Part shown: piece by piece, positions 43,081-54,845 of the stretch
How the letters are laid out: each line of letters begins with the position of its first letter
Position numbering within the stretch: position 1 is the first letter of the stretch
Source: Scolanthus callimorphus
Taxonomy: Eukaryota; Cnidaria; Anthozoa; Actiniaria; Edwardsiidae
DNA length: 64,000 bases
NCBI GenBank assembly: GCA_033964015.1
Contig: CM066924.1
Span: 12,692,746 to 12,756,745, forward strand
Direction of reading: 5' to 3'
Notes under the pieces: model-generated
The model's database searches: none
The model's input: only the letters and a program-made list of their open reading frames with translations
What the model was told of the DNA's origin: nothing
Made by a program: the position numbers and the translations under genes

Positions 43081-45819
43081 TGTTTGTTTGCTTCTTAACG
43101 AGATACAGCACTCTGTCTGGTACAGGGCCATGTGCCATCGGTAAATGGTTAAGTTGCCGCCATTTGACTTAACCATTAGAAAAACCTTGGTTCTCCGGGA
43201 TAATTGATTTCAAACTAGGATAAAAATATCACTATATCTTCACTAACACTACATTATTTGTTCTCAACCAAAAAGGCGACAGAAAAATACAGTTTTAATG
43301 AAGTAAAAAGCGTGGTAAACCATTAGCGACAATATAATATAAAGAGTAATACTTGTCTTCTTATCATTATGAACAGCTTAACCATTCAACTTAACCGTAA
43401 TATTTTTCTTACATGCTCAAAGGTAAACAAAGTTCTAACCCTGTATGTCGAATATAGCGCTAGATTGCTAGCCATTTCAAAAGCTTAAACTTTAAAATGT
43501 GGATAAAACGAAGACATTTTGGCGAGTTTAAATGAACGGTTAAGTCGGTTAAGTGTAATGTGGTGGTGCTTGTTTAACCATATGTATTGCATATTTGGCG
43601 TCCGTAGAAGGCCCGAGGTAGTTGCGCATGGAAAAAGCATCGAGTTAATTTCTTGTCATTGCTTTTGACATCTCAGAAACCTCGCTTTTGAACATTATTC
43701 TTGCTTTCGTGAGATGTTTCCATTACAATAACTAAACTGATAGCCTTTGATTTTTTTGTAACTGAACTTCCAGAAAACTTCGCTGGTAACTCGCTAGTAA
43801 TTTTGAGTCTGATTGGCTTTCCTTTCGTCCTATTATTTGTACAATTTGTCCTAAGACTTTAACAATACTTTATAGATTTCAGTTTCGAATATCACTACAT
43901 TCTCTTATAGAATTAAATCGGCCAAATCTTCAAAACACACACCGATGCTCAGCCTATTGCGCTCCTTTGTCAAGTACCGTTAACTTTGCTTGATCCTTCT
44001 ATCGTGAATTATAGTACAGAGCTCGTTCTTCAGATAATCTGTTTTATTTTTCTCCTCTATAAGTTGCCTAAATTTATTGTGCTTTCATTATGAGACTCAA
44101 ATCCGTAACTTTTGCCTATGTTAGCGAAATTTTGAGCAAAAATGTATCGCGTAATGACGAAAAACCCGGCTCTTGCGCGACACTATTAGGTCACGTTATC
44201 CTTGACTAAACTGTCATTTTGACGAATGCCAGGTATCGATTTCAGCTCAGACTGTCTGAGTGAAGTAACGCATGCGCACTAGCCTACTTTAGGCACTTGG
44301 AAAAATAATACGTGACTGTCTGAAATCACACGCAAATGAGGGCTTATTTGTTGCCCCTAAAGTTTCCCATAAAAATGGTGTTTAGGAGAAAATTTATTCC
44401 TAAACCAGTGCTTTCATATTATTCAGAACACACAGAACAGTTTTTCAAACGCTTCTGCTCGATTCTTAAAATATTTCGCTTGATGTTTTCTGTCGATGTC
44501 ATCGTTTTGCACGGGGTGTTTGAGCTGATAGTTTGCGCCAACTGCGAAGTTATTAAAGGCAAAAAATCTTACAGCTAGTTTTAACCACGAGATTCTAGAT
44601 AAAAGGGAGAATTTACGATTCTCAATCCGCAGCACGGGGAAGTTTACTTGTTTGTTTGTTTGCTTCTTAACGAGATACAGCACTCTGTCTGGTACAGGGC
44701 CATGTGCCATCGGTAAATGGTTAAGTTGCCGCCATTTGACTTAACCATTAGAAAAACCTTGGTTCTCCGGGATAATTGATTTCAAACTAGGATAAAAATA
44801 TCACTATATCTTCACTAACACTACATTATTTGTTCTCAACCAAAAAGGCGACAGAAAATACAGTTTTAATGAAGTAAAAGCGTGGTAAACCATTAGCGAC
44901 AATATAATATAAAGAGTAATACTTGTCTTCTTATCATTATGACAGCTTAACCATTCAACTTAACCGTAATATTTTTCTTACATGCTCAAAGGTAAACAAA
45001 GTTCTAACCCTGTATGTCGAATATAGCGCTAGATTGCTAGCCATTTCAAAAGCTTAAACTTTAAAATGTGGATAAAACGAAGACATTTTGGCGAGTTTAA
45101 ATGAACAGTTAAGTCGGTTAAGTGTAATGTGGTGGTGCTTGTTTAACCATATGTATTTGCATATTTGGCGTCCGTAGAAGGCCCGAGGTAGTTGCGCATG
45201 GAAAAAGCATCGAGTTAATTTCTTGTCATTGCTTTTGACATCTCAGAAACCTCGCTTTTGAACATTATTCTTGCTTTCGTGAGATGTTTCCATTACAATA
45301 ACTAAACTGATAGCCTTTGATTTTTTTGTAACTGAACTTCCAGAAAACTTCGCTGGTAACTCGCTAGTAATTTTGAGTCTGATTGGCTTTCCTTTCGTCC
45401 TATTATTTGTACAATTTGTCCTAAGACTTTAACAATACTTTATAGATTTCAGTTTCGAATATCAATAAATTCTCTTATAGAATTAAATCGGCCAAATCTT
45501 CAAAACACACACCGATGCTCAGCCTATTGCGCTCCTTTGTCAAGTACCGTTAACTTTGCTTGATCCTTCTATCGTGAATTATAGTACAGAGCTCGTTCTT
45601 CAGATAATCTGTTTTATTTTTCTCCTCTATAAGTTGCCTAAATTTATTGTGCTTTCATTATGAGACTCAATCCGTAACTTTTGCCTATGTTAGCGAAATT
45701 TTGAGCAAAAATGTATCGCGTAATGACGAAAAACCCGGCTCTTGCGCGACACTATTAGGTCACGTTATCCTTGACTAAACTGTCATTTTGACGAATGCCA
45801 GGTATCGATTTCAGCTCAG

Positions 45820-45976
45820 ACAATGGGGGCCAAAAATAAGTAAACACTTGCTATCCAGGCTGTTCCCCGCTCCCCTGTTCAATGTTGTTTGGTGCGCGCA
45901 GCGTTCAATTCAAATTGGCATACTCCAACATTGGAAGGGGGAACGGGGTGTTTACGATACTTTTGTCCGCCGCTGT
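45820..45976. repeat. X block, copy 4
   Basis: At the join of units 5 and 6, continuing the alternate pattern. Confidence 0.92.
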
Positions 45977-48900
45977 CTGAGTGAAGTAACGCATGCGCAC
46001 TAGCCTACTTTAGGCACTTGGAAAAATAATACGTGACTGTCTGAAATCACACGCAAATGAGGGCTTATTTGTTGCCCCTAAAGTTTCCCATAAAAATGGT
46101 GTTTAGGAGAAAATTTATTCCTAAACCAGTGCTTTCATATTATTCAGAACACACAGAACAGTTTTTCAAACGCTTCTGCTCGATTCTTAAAATATTTCGC
46201 TTGATGTTTTCTGTCGATGTCATCGTTTTGCACGGGGTGTTTGAGCTGATAGTTTGCGCCAACTGCGAAGTTATTAAAGGCAAAAAAATCTTACAGCTAG
46301 TTTTAACCACGAGATTCTAGATAAAAGGGAGAATTTACGATTCTCAATCCGCAGCACGGGGAAGTTTACTTGTTTGTTTGTTTGCTTCTTAACGAGATAC
46401 AGCACTCTGTCTGGTACAGGGCCATGTGCCATCGGTAAATGGTTAAGTTGCCGCCATTTGACTTAACCATTAGAAAAACCTTGGTTCTCCGGGATAATTG
46501 ATTCAAACTAGGATAAAAATATCACTATATCTTCACTAACACTACATTATTTGTTCTCAACCAAAAAGGCGACAGAAAAATACAGTTTTAATGAAGTAAA
46601 AAGCGTGGTAAACCATTAGCGACAATATAATATAAAGAGTAATACTTGTCTTCTTATCATTATGAACAGCTTAACCATTCAACTTAACCGTAATATTTTT
46701 CTTACATGCTCAAAGGTAAACAAAGTTCTAACCCTGTATGTCGAATATAGCGCTAGATTGCTAGCCATTTCAAAAGCTTAAACTTTAAAATGTGGATAAA
46801 ACGAAGACATTTTGGCGAGTTTAAATGAACGGTTAAGTCGGTTAAGTGTAATGTGGTGGTGCTTGTTTAACCATATGTATTTGCATATTTGGCGTCCGTA
46901 GAAGGCCCGAGGTAGTTGCGCATGGAAAAAGCATCGAGTTAATTTCTTGTCATTGCTTTTGACATCTCAGAAACCTCGCTTTTGAACATTATTCTTGCTT
47001 TCGTGAGATGTTTCCATTACAATAACTAAACTGATAGCCTTTGATTTTTTTGTAACTGAACTTCCAGAAAACTTCGCTGGTAACTCGCTAGTAATTTTGA
47101 GTCTGATTGGCTTTCCTTTCGTCCTATTATTTGTACAATTTGTCCTAAGACTTTAACAATACTTTATAGATTTCAGTTTCGAATATCACTACATTCTCTT
47201 ATAGAATTAAATCGGCCAAATCTTCAAAACACACACCGATGCTCAGCCTATTGCGCTCCTTTGTCAAGTACCGTTAACTTTGCTTGATCCTTCTATCGTG
47301 AATTATAGTACAGAGCTCGTTCTTCAGATAATCTGTTTTATTTTTCTCCTCTATAAGTTGCCTAAATTTATTGTGCTTTCATTATGAGACTCAAATCCGT
47401 ACTTTTGCCTATGTTAGCGAAATTTTGAGCAAAAATGTATCGCGTAATGACGAAAAACCCGGCTCTTGCGCGACACTATTAGGTCACGTTATCCTTGACT
47501 AAACTGTCATTTTGACGAATGCCAGGTATCGATTTCAGCTCAGACTGTCTGAGTGAAGTAACGCATGCGCACTAGCCTACTTTAGGCACTTGGAAAAATA
47601 ATACGTGACTGTCTGAAATCACACGCAAATGAGGGCTTATTTGTGCCCCTAAAGTTTCCCATAAAAATGGTGTTTAGGAGAAAATTTATTCCTAAACCAG
47701 TGCTTTCATATTATTCAGAACACACAGAACAGTTTTTCAAACGCTTCTGCTCGATTCTTAAAATATTTCGCTTGATGTTTTCTGTCGATGTCATCGTTTT
47801 GCACGGGGTGTTTGAGCTGATAGTTTGCGCCAACTGCGAAGTTATTAAAGGCAAAAAATCTTACAGCTAGTTTTAACCACGAGATTCTAGATAAAAGGGA
47901 GAATTTACGATTCTCAATCCGCAGCACGGGGAAGTTTACTTGTTTGTTGTTTGCTTCTTAACGAGATACAGCACTCTGTCTGGTACAGGGCCATGTGCCA
48001 TCGGTAAATGGTTAAGTTGCCGCCATTTGACTTAACATTAGAAAAACCTTGGTTCTCCGGGATAATTGATTTCAAACTAGGATAAAAATATCACTATATC
48101 TTCACTAACACTACATTATTTGTTCTCAACCAAAAAGGCGACAGAAAAATACAGTTTTAATGAAGTAAAAAGCGTGGTAAACCATTAGCGACAATATATA
48201 TAAAGAGTAATACTTGTCTTCTTATCATTATGAACAGCTTAACCATTCAAACTTAACGTAATATTTTTCTTACATGCTCAAAGGTAAACAAAGTTCTAAC
48301 CCTGTATGTCGAATATAGCGCTAGATTGCTAGCCATTTCAAAAGCTTAAACTTTAAAATGTGGATAAAACGAAGACATTTTGGCGAGTTTAAATGAACGG
48401 TTAAGTCGGTTAAGTGTAATGTGGTGGTGCTTGTAACCATATGTATTGCATATTGGCGTCCGTAGAAGGCCGAGGTAGTTGCGCATGGAAAAAGCATCGA
48501 GTTAATTTCTTGTCATTGCTTTTGACATCTCAGAAACCTCGCTTTTGAACATTATTCTTGCTTTCGTGAGATGTTTCCATTACAATAACTAAACTGATAG
48601 CCTTTGATTTTTTGTAACTGAACTTCCAGAAAACTTCGCTGGTAACTCGCTAGTAATTTTGAGTCTGATTGGCTTTCCTTTCGTCCTATTATTTGTACAA
48701 TTTGTCCTAAGACTTTAACAATACTTTTATAGATTTCAGTTTCGAATATCACTACATTCTCTTATAGAATTAAATCGGCCAAATCTTCAAAACACCACAC
48801 CGATGCTCAGCCTATTGCGCTCCTTTGTCAAGTACCGTTAACTTTGCTTGATCCTTCTATCGTGAATTATAGTACAGAGCTCGTTCTTCAGATAATCTGT

Positions 48901-49108
48901 TTTATTTTTCTCCTCTATAAGTTGCCTAAATTTATTGTGCTTTCATTATGAGACTCAAATCCGTAACTTTTGCCTATGTTAGCGAAATTTTGAGCAAAAA
49001 TGTATCGCGTAATGACGAAAAACCCGGCTCTTGCGCGACACTATTAGGTCACGTTATCCTTGACTAAACTGTCATTTTGACGAATGCCAGGTATCGATTT
49101 CAGCTCAG

Positions 49109-49265
49109 ACAATGGGGGCCAAAAATAAGTAAACACTTGCTATCCAGGCTGTTCCCCGCTCCCCTGTTCAATGTTGTTTGGTGCGCGCAGCGTTCAATTC
49201 AAATTGGCATACTCCAACATTGGAAGGGGGAACGGGGTGTTTACGATACTTTTGTCCGCCGCTGT
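49109..49265. repeat. X block, copy 5, right edge of the array
   Basis: The array homology stops exactly at the X end GCCGCTGT. The following AGGTAAACGC is unrelated to the unit. Confidence 0.92.
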
Positions 49266-49673
49266 AGGTAAACGCACCCTTATATAAAAATATGTAACCA
49301 GGAGCTCCGCTTTTAGCCAGTGGCTAAATCTATATATTAACTTGAATTAGTCAATACGAAATTAATTTTCGAGTAGGAAAGACTAGGCGTTATACATAGT
49401 GTTCGCCTTCACGAAGTCAACTAAGGAACTAGTCATCTAATTCGACAGTTTGACGCATTCTTTTTATACAAAGACTAGGAAACTGTAAAGAGTCATTCAG
49501 ACAATTTTCTCAAACAAAATAAAATGTAGTCATGAAAAAATGTCGACACCCACAGAGTATGGCTAGGGTGACGTAGCCGCCAAGGGTGCGCAGATACAAA
49601 ACCAAACATGCGCAGATACAGAATAAGCATTCACATGGATAAGGGCTGTGGTTTTGGTGACCAGTGTTCTCGA
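49266..49673. other. Flank of the array
   Basis: Starts with a dispersed repeat TATGTAACCAGGAGCTCCGC TTTTAGCCAGTGGC, also present at 2240-2283. No gene recognised. Confidence 0.45.
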
Positions 49674-50240
49674 AATCCTAAAAAAAACTTCACCTAATGC
49701 GTAGGGTCGGGAATAGAAGTGCATACTAGCACTAGTTCCGATCCCGGTTGACAAGGGTCTACCCTTGTACACCCATATGCGATTTGAAGTGCCGAAATAG
49801 GCACTTCATCCGGGTTACCGTGTCTATAACTACGATATAGAGACTCAAATTAAACATGAGTGTCTTAACGTAGTTATAACACGGCACGTGACCAATATAG
49901 GGTTCACCCATTGGTCACAAACTTATGAATAATTCATGAATTTTAGAAGAGGGAATCCTAAACGCTGTTGACCAAACACCAGGAAGTACACTAGCATTCG
50001 TTCCGATACTGGGTTGGCAAGGGTCCACCCTGTACACCCCTATGCGATTTGAAGTGCCTAAATATCCAAATCTAGACACTTCATCCTGGGTACCGTGTCT
50101 TTATCTAAGATATAGATTCTCATTTATTAAACATATCGTGGTTATAAGCACGGCACCCGCCGTAGGAAGTGTCTTTATCGGGATAGTTATAGAAACATAC
50201 ACCTGACCAAATAGGTTCATCCATTGGTCTCTGAACTTGA
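49674..50240. repeat. Diverged tandem duplication, unit about 265 bp
   Basis: TTCCGAT...GGTT(G)ACAAGGGT, CCTTGTACACCC, ATGCGATTTGAAGTGCC, CACTTCATCC and TACCGTGTCT occur in the same order at 49736-49830 and 50001-50105. No RNA gene could be recognised in it. Confidence 0.65.
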
Positions 50241-50316
50241 TGAATAACTAATAAATTTGAGACTATTTTTTAACAAACCCTTTCCCCGCCACACCCCTCA
50301 AAAGTCTTTACAGGCA

Positions 50317-51475
50317 GCTACTACTAACATGGTACACTATACATGGCGTGACCAAGAAAGGCACTTCACAAAGTTCAAGAAGTTTGAGGATCCGATTTGC
50401 CTGGACAGGTCTCTGCTACTATAAGTGTATATAGAAATGCTACAGTCTTTCCTCGTTTCAGGGCATAGTCTTACTGCAATTTCTATTTTTGCAAGAAATT
50501 AAACTATTCGTTGGAAAATGAAAGTGTTGGAAATGGCCGGTAGTGCTTTTTCTCTGTTGATAAAACATTAGGCATTTTACTACATAAGGCTAAGCCTCGC
50601 TGAGAACTGCTGGCGATCGACTTACCATGCTCACAGCAAGTCCTCGGTACCCTGGTTTGCATCTACAATACCCAGACATCGGAATCCCACCATTCCGACA
50701 TGATTGTCTATTGCAAGGGTTCTGCTGCCGAAAGTCATTGTAAGGGCATTTACCTCCGCACTCTGCATTTTTTTTGATATACCTTGTCCTGACCGTAATG
50801 CCCGAATTACCACACTGGTGTGAGCAAGAAGACCAGTCTGTCCAACTGGAAACAATACAGTTCTTGGGTCGGCAGGGGGAGGGCCCGAACGTCTACGCCA
50901 AGACTTGACCGATGGTACAAAGAGAAACAGTGCACAAAGCAGCAAAATTCCATGCGATGCATTTTGACTTTCGTACACTAGGCGTACTCACTTCAGCCGG
51001 TTCGCCATTCTGCAAGGAATACATGTGTCACTGAAAACGGTTAATAATATGCTTAAAATGGATTATCAGGCAGAAATTCGATCTTAATGCCCCGCTGAAA
51101 TAAGCTTGGACGGAAAAATATAAAATATATCCATATCATAGAAATAGTTTAAAAAAAGTTATCAATACATGGGCTGATCAATAGTTTTGCTCAACAACTA
51201 CAGAATATGTCTCCTGCGATGGATTTAAAAAGTTGGATCTTGCGATTATTACCTGTTGCTGAGATATCCATTCTTTCTTTCTCGTGCACACTGGAATTCG
51301 TCGAAGCTTGTAACGTTAATTCAACAATGGAAATCCTTCAAGTAGGAAGTTCAGGAAAATGTTGAAATCTTTTGACATATAATAGAGAAGAATAAGGCAA
51401 TCTTGTTTATATACTGCTGAGATGCTTTGACCTTTTCCATTTATGCAAGTTTAATCAGACGGTCTCCCATTTTAC
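50317..51475 (-). repeat. Duplicate of 24426-25612 (exon 1 block of the large gene)
   Basis: Both flanks and the exon match with moderate divergence outside the exon. Beyond this block no other exon of the large gene is found to its left, where the tandem array lies. Confidence 0.8.
50626..50962 (-). pseudogene. Copy of exon 1 (signal peptide-TSP1) with single-base deletions
   Basis: Nearly identical to exon 1 of the large gene, including the donor CATG|GTAAGT. Compared with exon 1 it lacks one base in the signal region, one in the proline run before the TSP1 domain, and one in the EGF-like tail, plus one in-frame Arg codon. The frame is therefore broken three times. With no downstream exons of its own, it is most likely a duplicated, non-functional first exon. 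Confidence 0.75.
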
Positions 51476-51719
51476 CTTTACATTTTAAACTAAATACACC
51501 TATTTCAGAAAAGGTTGCAACATCACAACTGCCTGTTGTAGCCCGCGGTGCATCATGGGAGACACTCAGGAAAAACGAAATTCTTGTGTTATCCAGTGCA
51601 AACTTGTTGCGAGCGATTGGTATAAGCAGGGTGATAAGTATGGCTATTTATCGTAAAAATCAGTATTCATGATTTGGTAAACCTGTTTCCTCCCATGAAG
51701 TATCGCGGGCTACAACGGA

Positions 51720-51779
51720 CACTTGCGCTATAAGCGCATAAGCGCTATATAAATGTATATTATTATTATTATATTATTA

Positions 51780-51816
<37 letters not shown>

Positions 51817-51845
51817 TATTATTATTATTATTATTATTTTGTTAT
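51720..51845. repeat. (ATT)n microsatellite after a GCGCTATATAAATG tail
   Basis: AAGCGCATAAGCGCTATATA AATGTATATT is followed by about 75 bases of TTA/ATT repeats. This layout is common at retroposon 3' ends; the body was not identified. Confidence 0.8.
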
Positions 51846-52157
51846 TAAATACACAACAACTCATTGGGGGTTAAATGGGTCTTTATTGCCGAATAAGACC
51901 ATGCGCGAATTCCCCTAAGGGGAGTTAAAAAAAAAAAATTACAGGAGTATGTGCTTTGCCGCTTTTCAGCTTGTAATCAACATGTATGTGGGTTATTAAC
52001 CCACAGCACTTATTATACACCTAGCACGGGCGGGGATCGGATTTCCGCCGCCTGTATTTAATTGTGATAAACAAGTCTATCACTCACTAAATACACAACA
52101 ACTCATTGGGGGTTAAATGGGTCTTTATTGCCGAATAAGACCATGCGCGAATTCCCC
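51846..52157 (-). repeat. Ngaro-like element, B1-A2-B2 end
   Basis: B (TAAATACACAACAACTCATT ... GCGAATTCCCC, 70 bp) occurs at 52088-52157 and 51846-51915, on either side of A2. A short A-rich spacer separates A2 from B2. Confidence 0.92.
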
Positions 52158-52208
52158 AAAGACCCCCAAGAAGTTGTTGCTAATGTCAGTGAGAGATAGA
52201 CCCACTCA

Positions 52209-53229
52209 TCATGGTAACCGCAGAGAGCAATCTAAATAGCGTTCATAGGCTGATGATAGCCAGTCTCCTTGGAGCTTTACGTACTGAGCTGGTACACCAC
52301 TTTGTAATGCATGCGTGGCTCCTCCGCGCCTGAAGGAGTGTCCAGAATAATTGTTGCTATTGACACCGCATTTGTCCAAGTGTCCTTAAGCTTCCGTGAG
52401 AAGATGGTGTAAGTCAAAGGGTTTATACCCGTGTGGGATCTATAGACAAAGGCAGGGCCTGACAGGTGCTCCTCTGATACGCCTGCCAATGTAACGCAAG
52501 AAGAAATGCGGCCCATGGACAAAGAACTGACTTATGTACCTTGGGAACAGGAACTTCTAAAATCCGATTATACTGAATAGTTTTTGACCAGCGCACCTGA
52601 AGTAACATTCCCCATTTGTAAGTGCGCACATCGCAAAGCCGTAGATGTTTAGAGGCGTCGAACTTTGCTTCTGAGGCCACCAACAAATTCGATTTGCGGA
52701 AGAAGGAGAAAAAGGCCATCAGACAGGCTGCCCAAAATGTTGCGTCTAGCGAACTGCTAAGGTTGAGATGGTTATGCATTCGGTGTAGTATTTCCGGTGT
52801 AATGGGTAATTTTTGTTTGACGGGGTTAGAGTTTACACGCTTAATTCCTCTGACCAAGAGTTCTTTTGATATTTGAATAAAGGTTCACTAAGCGGGTTTG
52901 GAAAGCCGTACTGTAAGTGTAATATACGAACAACATTTTAAATAACATGGGATGCTAGTAGGTGAAAGGGTCCTTGCTAAAAACACTACATAACGCAATA
53001 AGTGATGAGTCACACACGGAACTGGGCAATAACCAAAATATAGACAGAAGCGCAAATACGCACGGAGCTGAGACCGATATGTAGCGACCGTAGACTGTGC
53101 AAATGCCTTAGCTCGGTATTTCTTCAGTTCAGCATCAAGCTGTCCTCCTGAGCAAATACTGAACCTGTAGAGGCAAGGAAGCGAATGCGTTACGTGACAT
53201 GTGTGACTCATAACATGCGCCATTAACAC
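52209..53229 (-). pseudogene. Tyrosine recombinase region of the Ngaro-like element
   Basis: The core-binding part has YRAKAFAQSTVATYRSQLRA. The catalytic part has the first Arg in SFFRKSNLL, then GHSFRRGGATHAL (His-x-x-Arg box), YVKLQGDW and the tyrosine in SSAYERYLD, with the stop at 52211-52209. At least two frame breaks (near 52930 and 52870) and one near 52370-52400 interrupt it. All catalytic positions remain readable. Confidence 0.82.
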
Positions 53230-53282
53230 TAACTAAGGAATTACTAGACAACTGTTCAATGAAGTTAGTACAAGAATCGACA

Positions 53283-53917
53283 GAGTGCATGCGCGAATTG
53301 CATCGGACATTGTGTTCAGAGTCGTTGGAATATATCTTGAGGTTAAGCGAAAGTTGTAAGTTGCAGACAGCCAGAATAGTTCCCGCAGCCATTGCATTAT
53401 AGTGGGGTTGCGTGACGTTCCTTTATTGATTGCACTTAAGTGGTTGTGTTATCGGTAAATACTGTTATCCACTTATCACGTAAATCACCCTTCCATCGTT
53501 GTATTGCCAAGTATACCGTAAATGTTTCTAACAAGAGATGTGCGCATAAACATGTTAGGAAAGTCCGCCTGCCAATTGATATAAAACCATCACCATTGAA
53601 ATATCCCCCACCCCCGATGAGGCAGGCATCCGTGGAGAATCATCACTGGAAATTGGTTCCGACGCCACGAAAAAGGTTGTCCCATTGAAAACATCAAGAA
53701 ACTTAGCCCACCAGGCTAAATCAGCCCGAAACTGAGCATTGGGTCTGAGATGATGGTGAGGTCGCCGCAGGTTATTAACAGTGTCTATCATTCGCCGTAA
53801 AAATGTTCTGCCGCCATAGACAACACGGGCAGCAAAGTTCAGTTTCCCTATTAAAGACTGGAGTTCGCGTTTTGTAACCGAACGTTTTGCCATCGTTGCA
53901 CGCAACAAATCACGCAT
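53283..53917 (-). pseudogene. Connection and RNase H region of the Ngaro-like element
   Basis: KRELQSLIGKLNFAARVVYG is a typical connection motif. Then DACLIGGGGYF, ETFTVYLAIQRW and VFTDNTTT follow, with the aspartates expected of RNase H. Several frame changes lie between 53640 and 53290. Confidence 0.75.
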
Positions 53918-53949
53918 TTCGCTGAGTTTACTTTCGGGCAGCGACAGTG

Positions 53950-54760
53950 CCTAGTAACCGTATCTATCTGAATGCCAAGAAATGTCAATCGCTGGTAGGT
54001 GGGACAGCTTTTTCCCAGTTTATGGTAAACCCTAAGTCGCTCAAGAGTTTGATTAACTCATTATACGCTAGATTACAGTCACGTTCATTATCGCCAATGA
54101 TTAAAAAATCGTCTAAATAAGCTATTACAGAGGGGAACCCTCGTTTCGCCATCATGCGCGTTACCGCTTGTGTCAGCCTGTGAAAATATTAGGACTCGCC
54201 GAAGCGCCGAAAGGTAATTTGCAGTCGTACATATACGTTAGGTTGTCACTATTACTAAATTGCCATGCCAAACCAGTTGCCGAATACTGCGAGGGTCGCA
54301 GTCCGACATGCCGATAGGCACTTGAAAGGTCAACTTTTGCAAGATAGGCATTAGGTTTGATTAGAGATATTGCGTGATCAATTGTTGTGTAGGAAAAGTG
54401 TTCCGTTACCGCATAAGAGTTAACGCTGCCAGCGTTACTAGGTCTGCTACAGTCGTGTATTAATCTAATTTGTCGCTGTTAGGTTTTGGGATCGCCCCCA
54501 AGGCACTTACTATAGTAGGTTTCGTCTGTCAAAATGTAGTTGCCTTGTTGAAATCTCCAGTAGTATCTGTTTCTCTACTTTGTCACGTATGTCCGGGCGG
54601 TTGCCGAGCGGTAGTTTTTCACTTCCACCGGAATCAAACAACTATCAGAAGGAATAATTTCAAAGCCATTCATTATGCCGTCAAGTAAAAAGTCCGCGTC
54701 ACAGTCATGTTGTAATTCGCGCTCCCAAGTCACTTTGTTTAAAGGCGAGGGATGCATTGG
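53950..54760 (-). pseudogene. Reverse transcriptase region of the Ngaro-like element
   Basis: Recognisable blocks: RLIHDCSRP, AKVDLSSAYRHVGLRPSQYS (motif A aspartate), LPFGASASPNIF (motif B) and VIAYLDDFLIIGDNE with the catalytic YLDD at 54119-54108. The frame breaks near 54475 and near 54190, the latter at a T run just after the SPNIF block. Confidence 0.82.
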
Positions 54761-54845
54761 TGTTGACAGTCATTGTCGTTGTTGTTGTGGGACAGAGCCC
54801 GAAGAAGACGGCGTGTGTTCGTACTGTGGGTGTTGCATGTTACAA

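Larger units (their letters stand above)
36690..49265. repeat. 12.6-kb tandem array, seven units in a dimeric higher-order pattern
   Basis: Seven copies of a roughly 1.57-kb unit are recognisable by ATGGTGTTTAGGAGAAAATT at about 36963, 38688, 40670, 42391, 44375, 46096 and 47667. Spacing is 1725, 1982, 1721, 1984, 1721 and 1571 bp. The differences are due to two optional blocks, X (about 155 bp) and Y (about 407 bp). Units 1, 3 and 5 share GAACAGTTAAG and ATCAATAAATTC; units 2, 4, 6 and 7 share GAACGGTTAAG and ATCACTACATTC. Thus the repeat is a dimer of about 3.7 kb. The unit carries TTAAC-rich inverted text (TGGTTAAG...CTTAACCA). A conserved 80-codon open frame is listed separately. Confidence 0.96.

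Noticed and set aside
36690..49265. CRISPR-like or gene-cluster reading of the array
   Set aside because: Units are 1.57 kb with optional blocks, not short repeats with spacers, and no multi-exon gene is visible in a unit.
36690..49265. X blocks as retroviral-type LTRs
   Set aside because: X lacks TG...CA ends, no primer-binding site, polypurine tract or pol-like frame lies between copies, and no target duplication was found.
49736..49775. tRNA-like text TTCCGATCCCGG
   Set aside because: No acceptor stem, anticodon arm or full B box on either strand could be drawn.
50631..50978. 115-codon frame read as a separate signal-peptide protein
   Set aside because: After the proline run it is the wrong frame of a TSP1 exon copy; the true frame is broken by one-base deletions.
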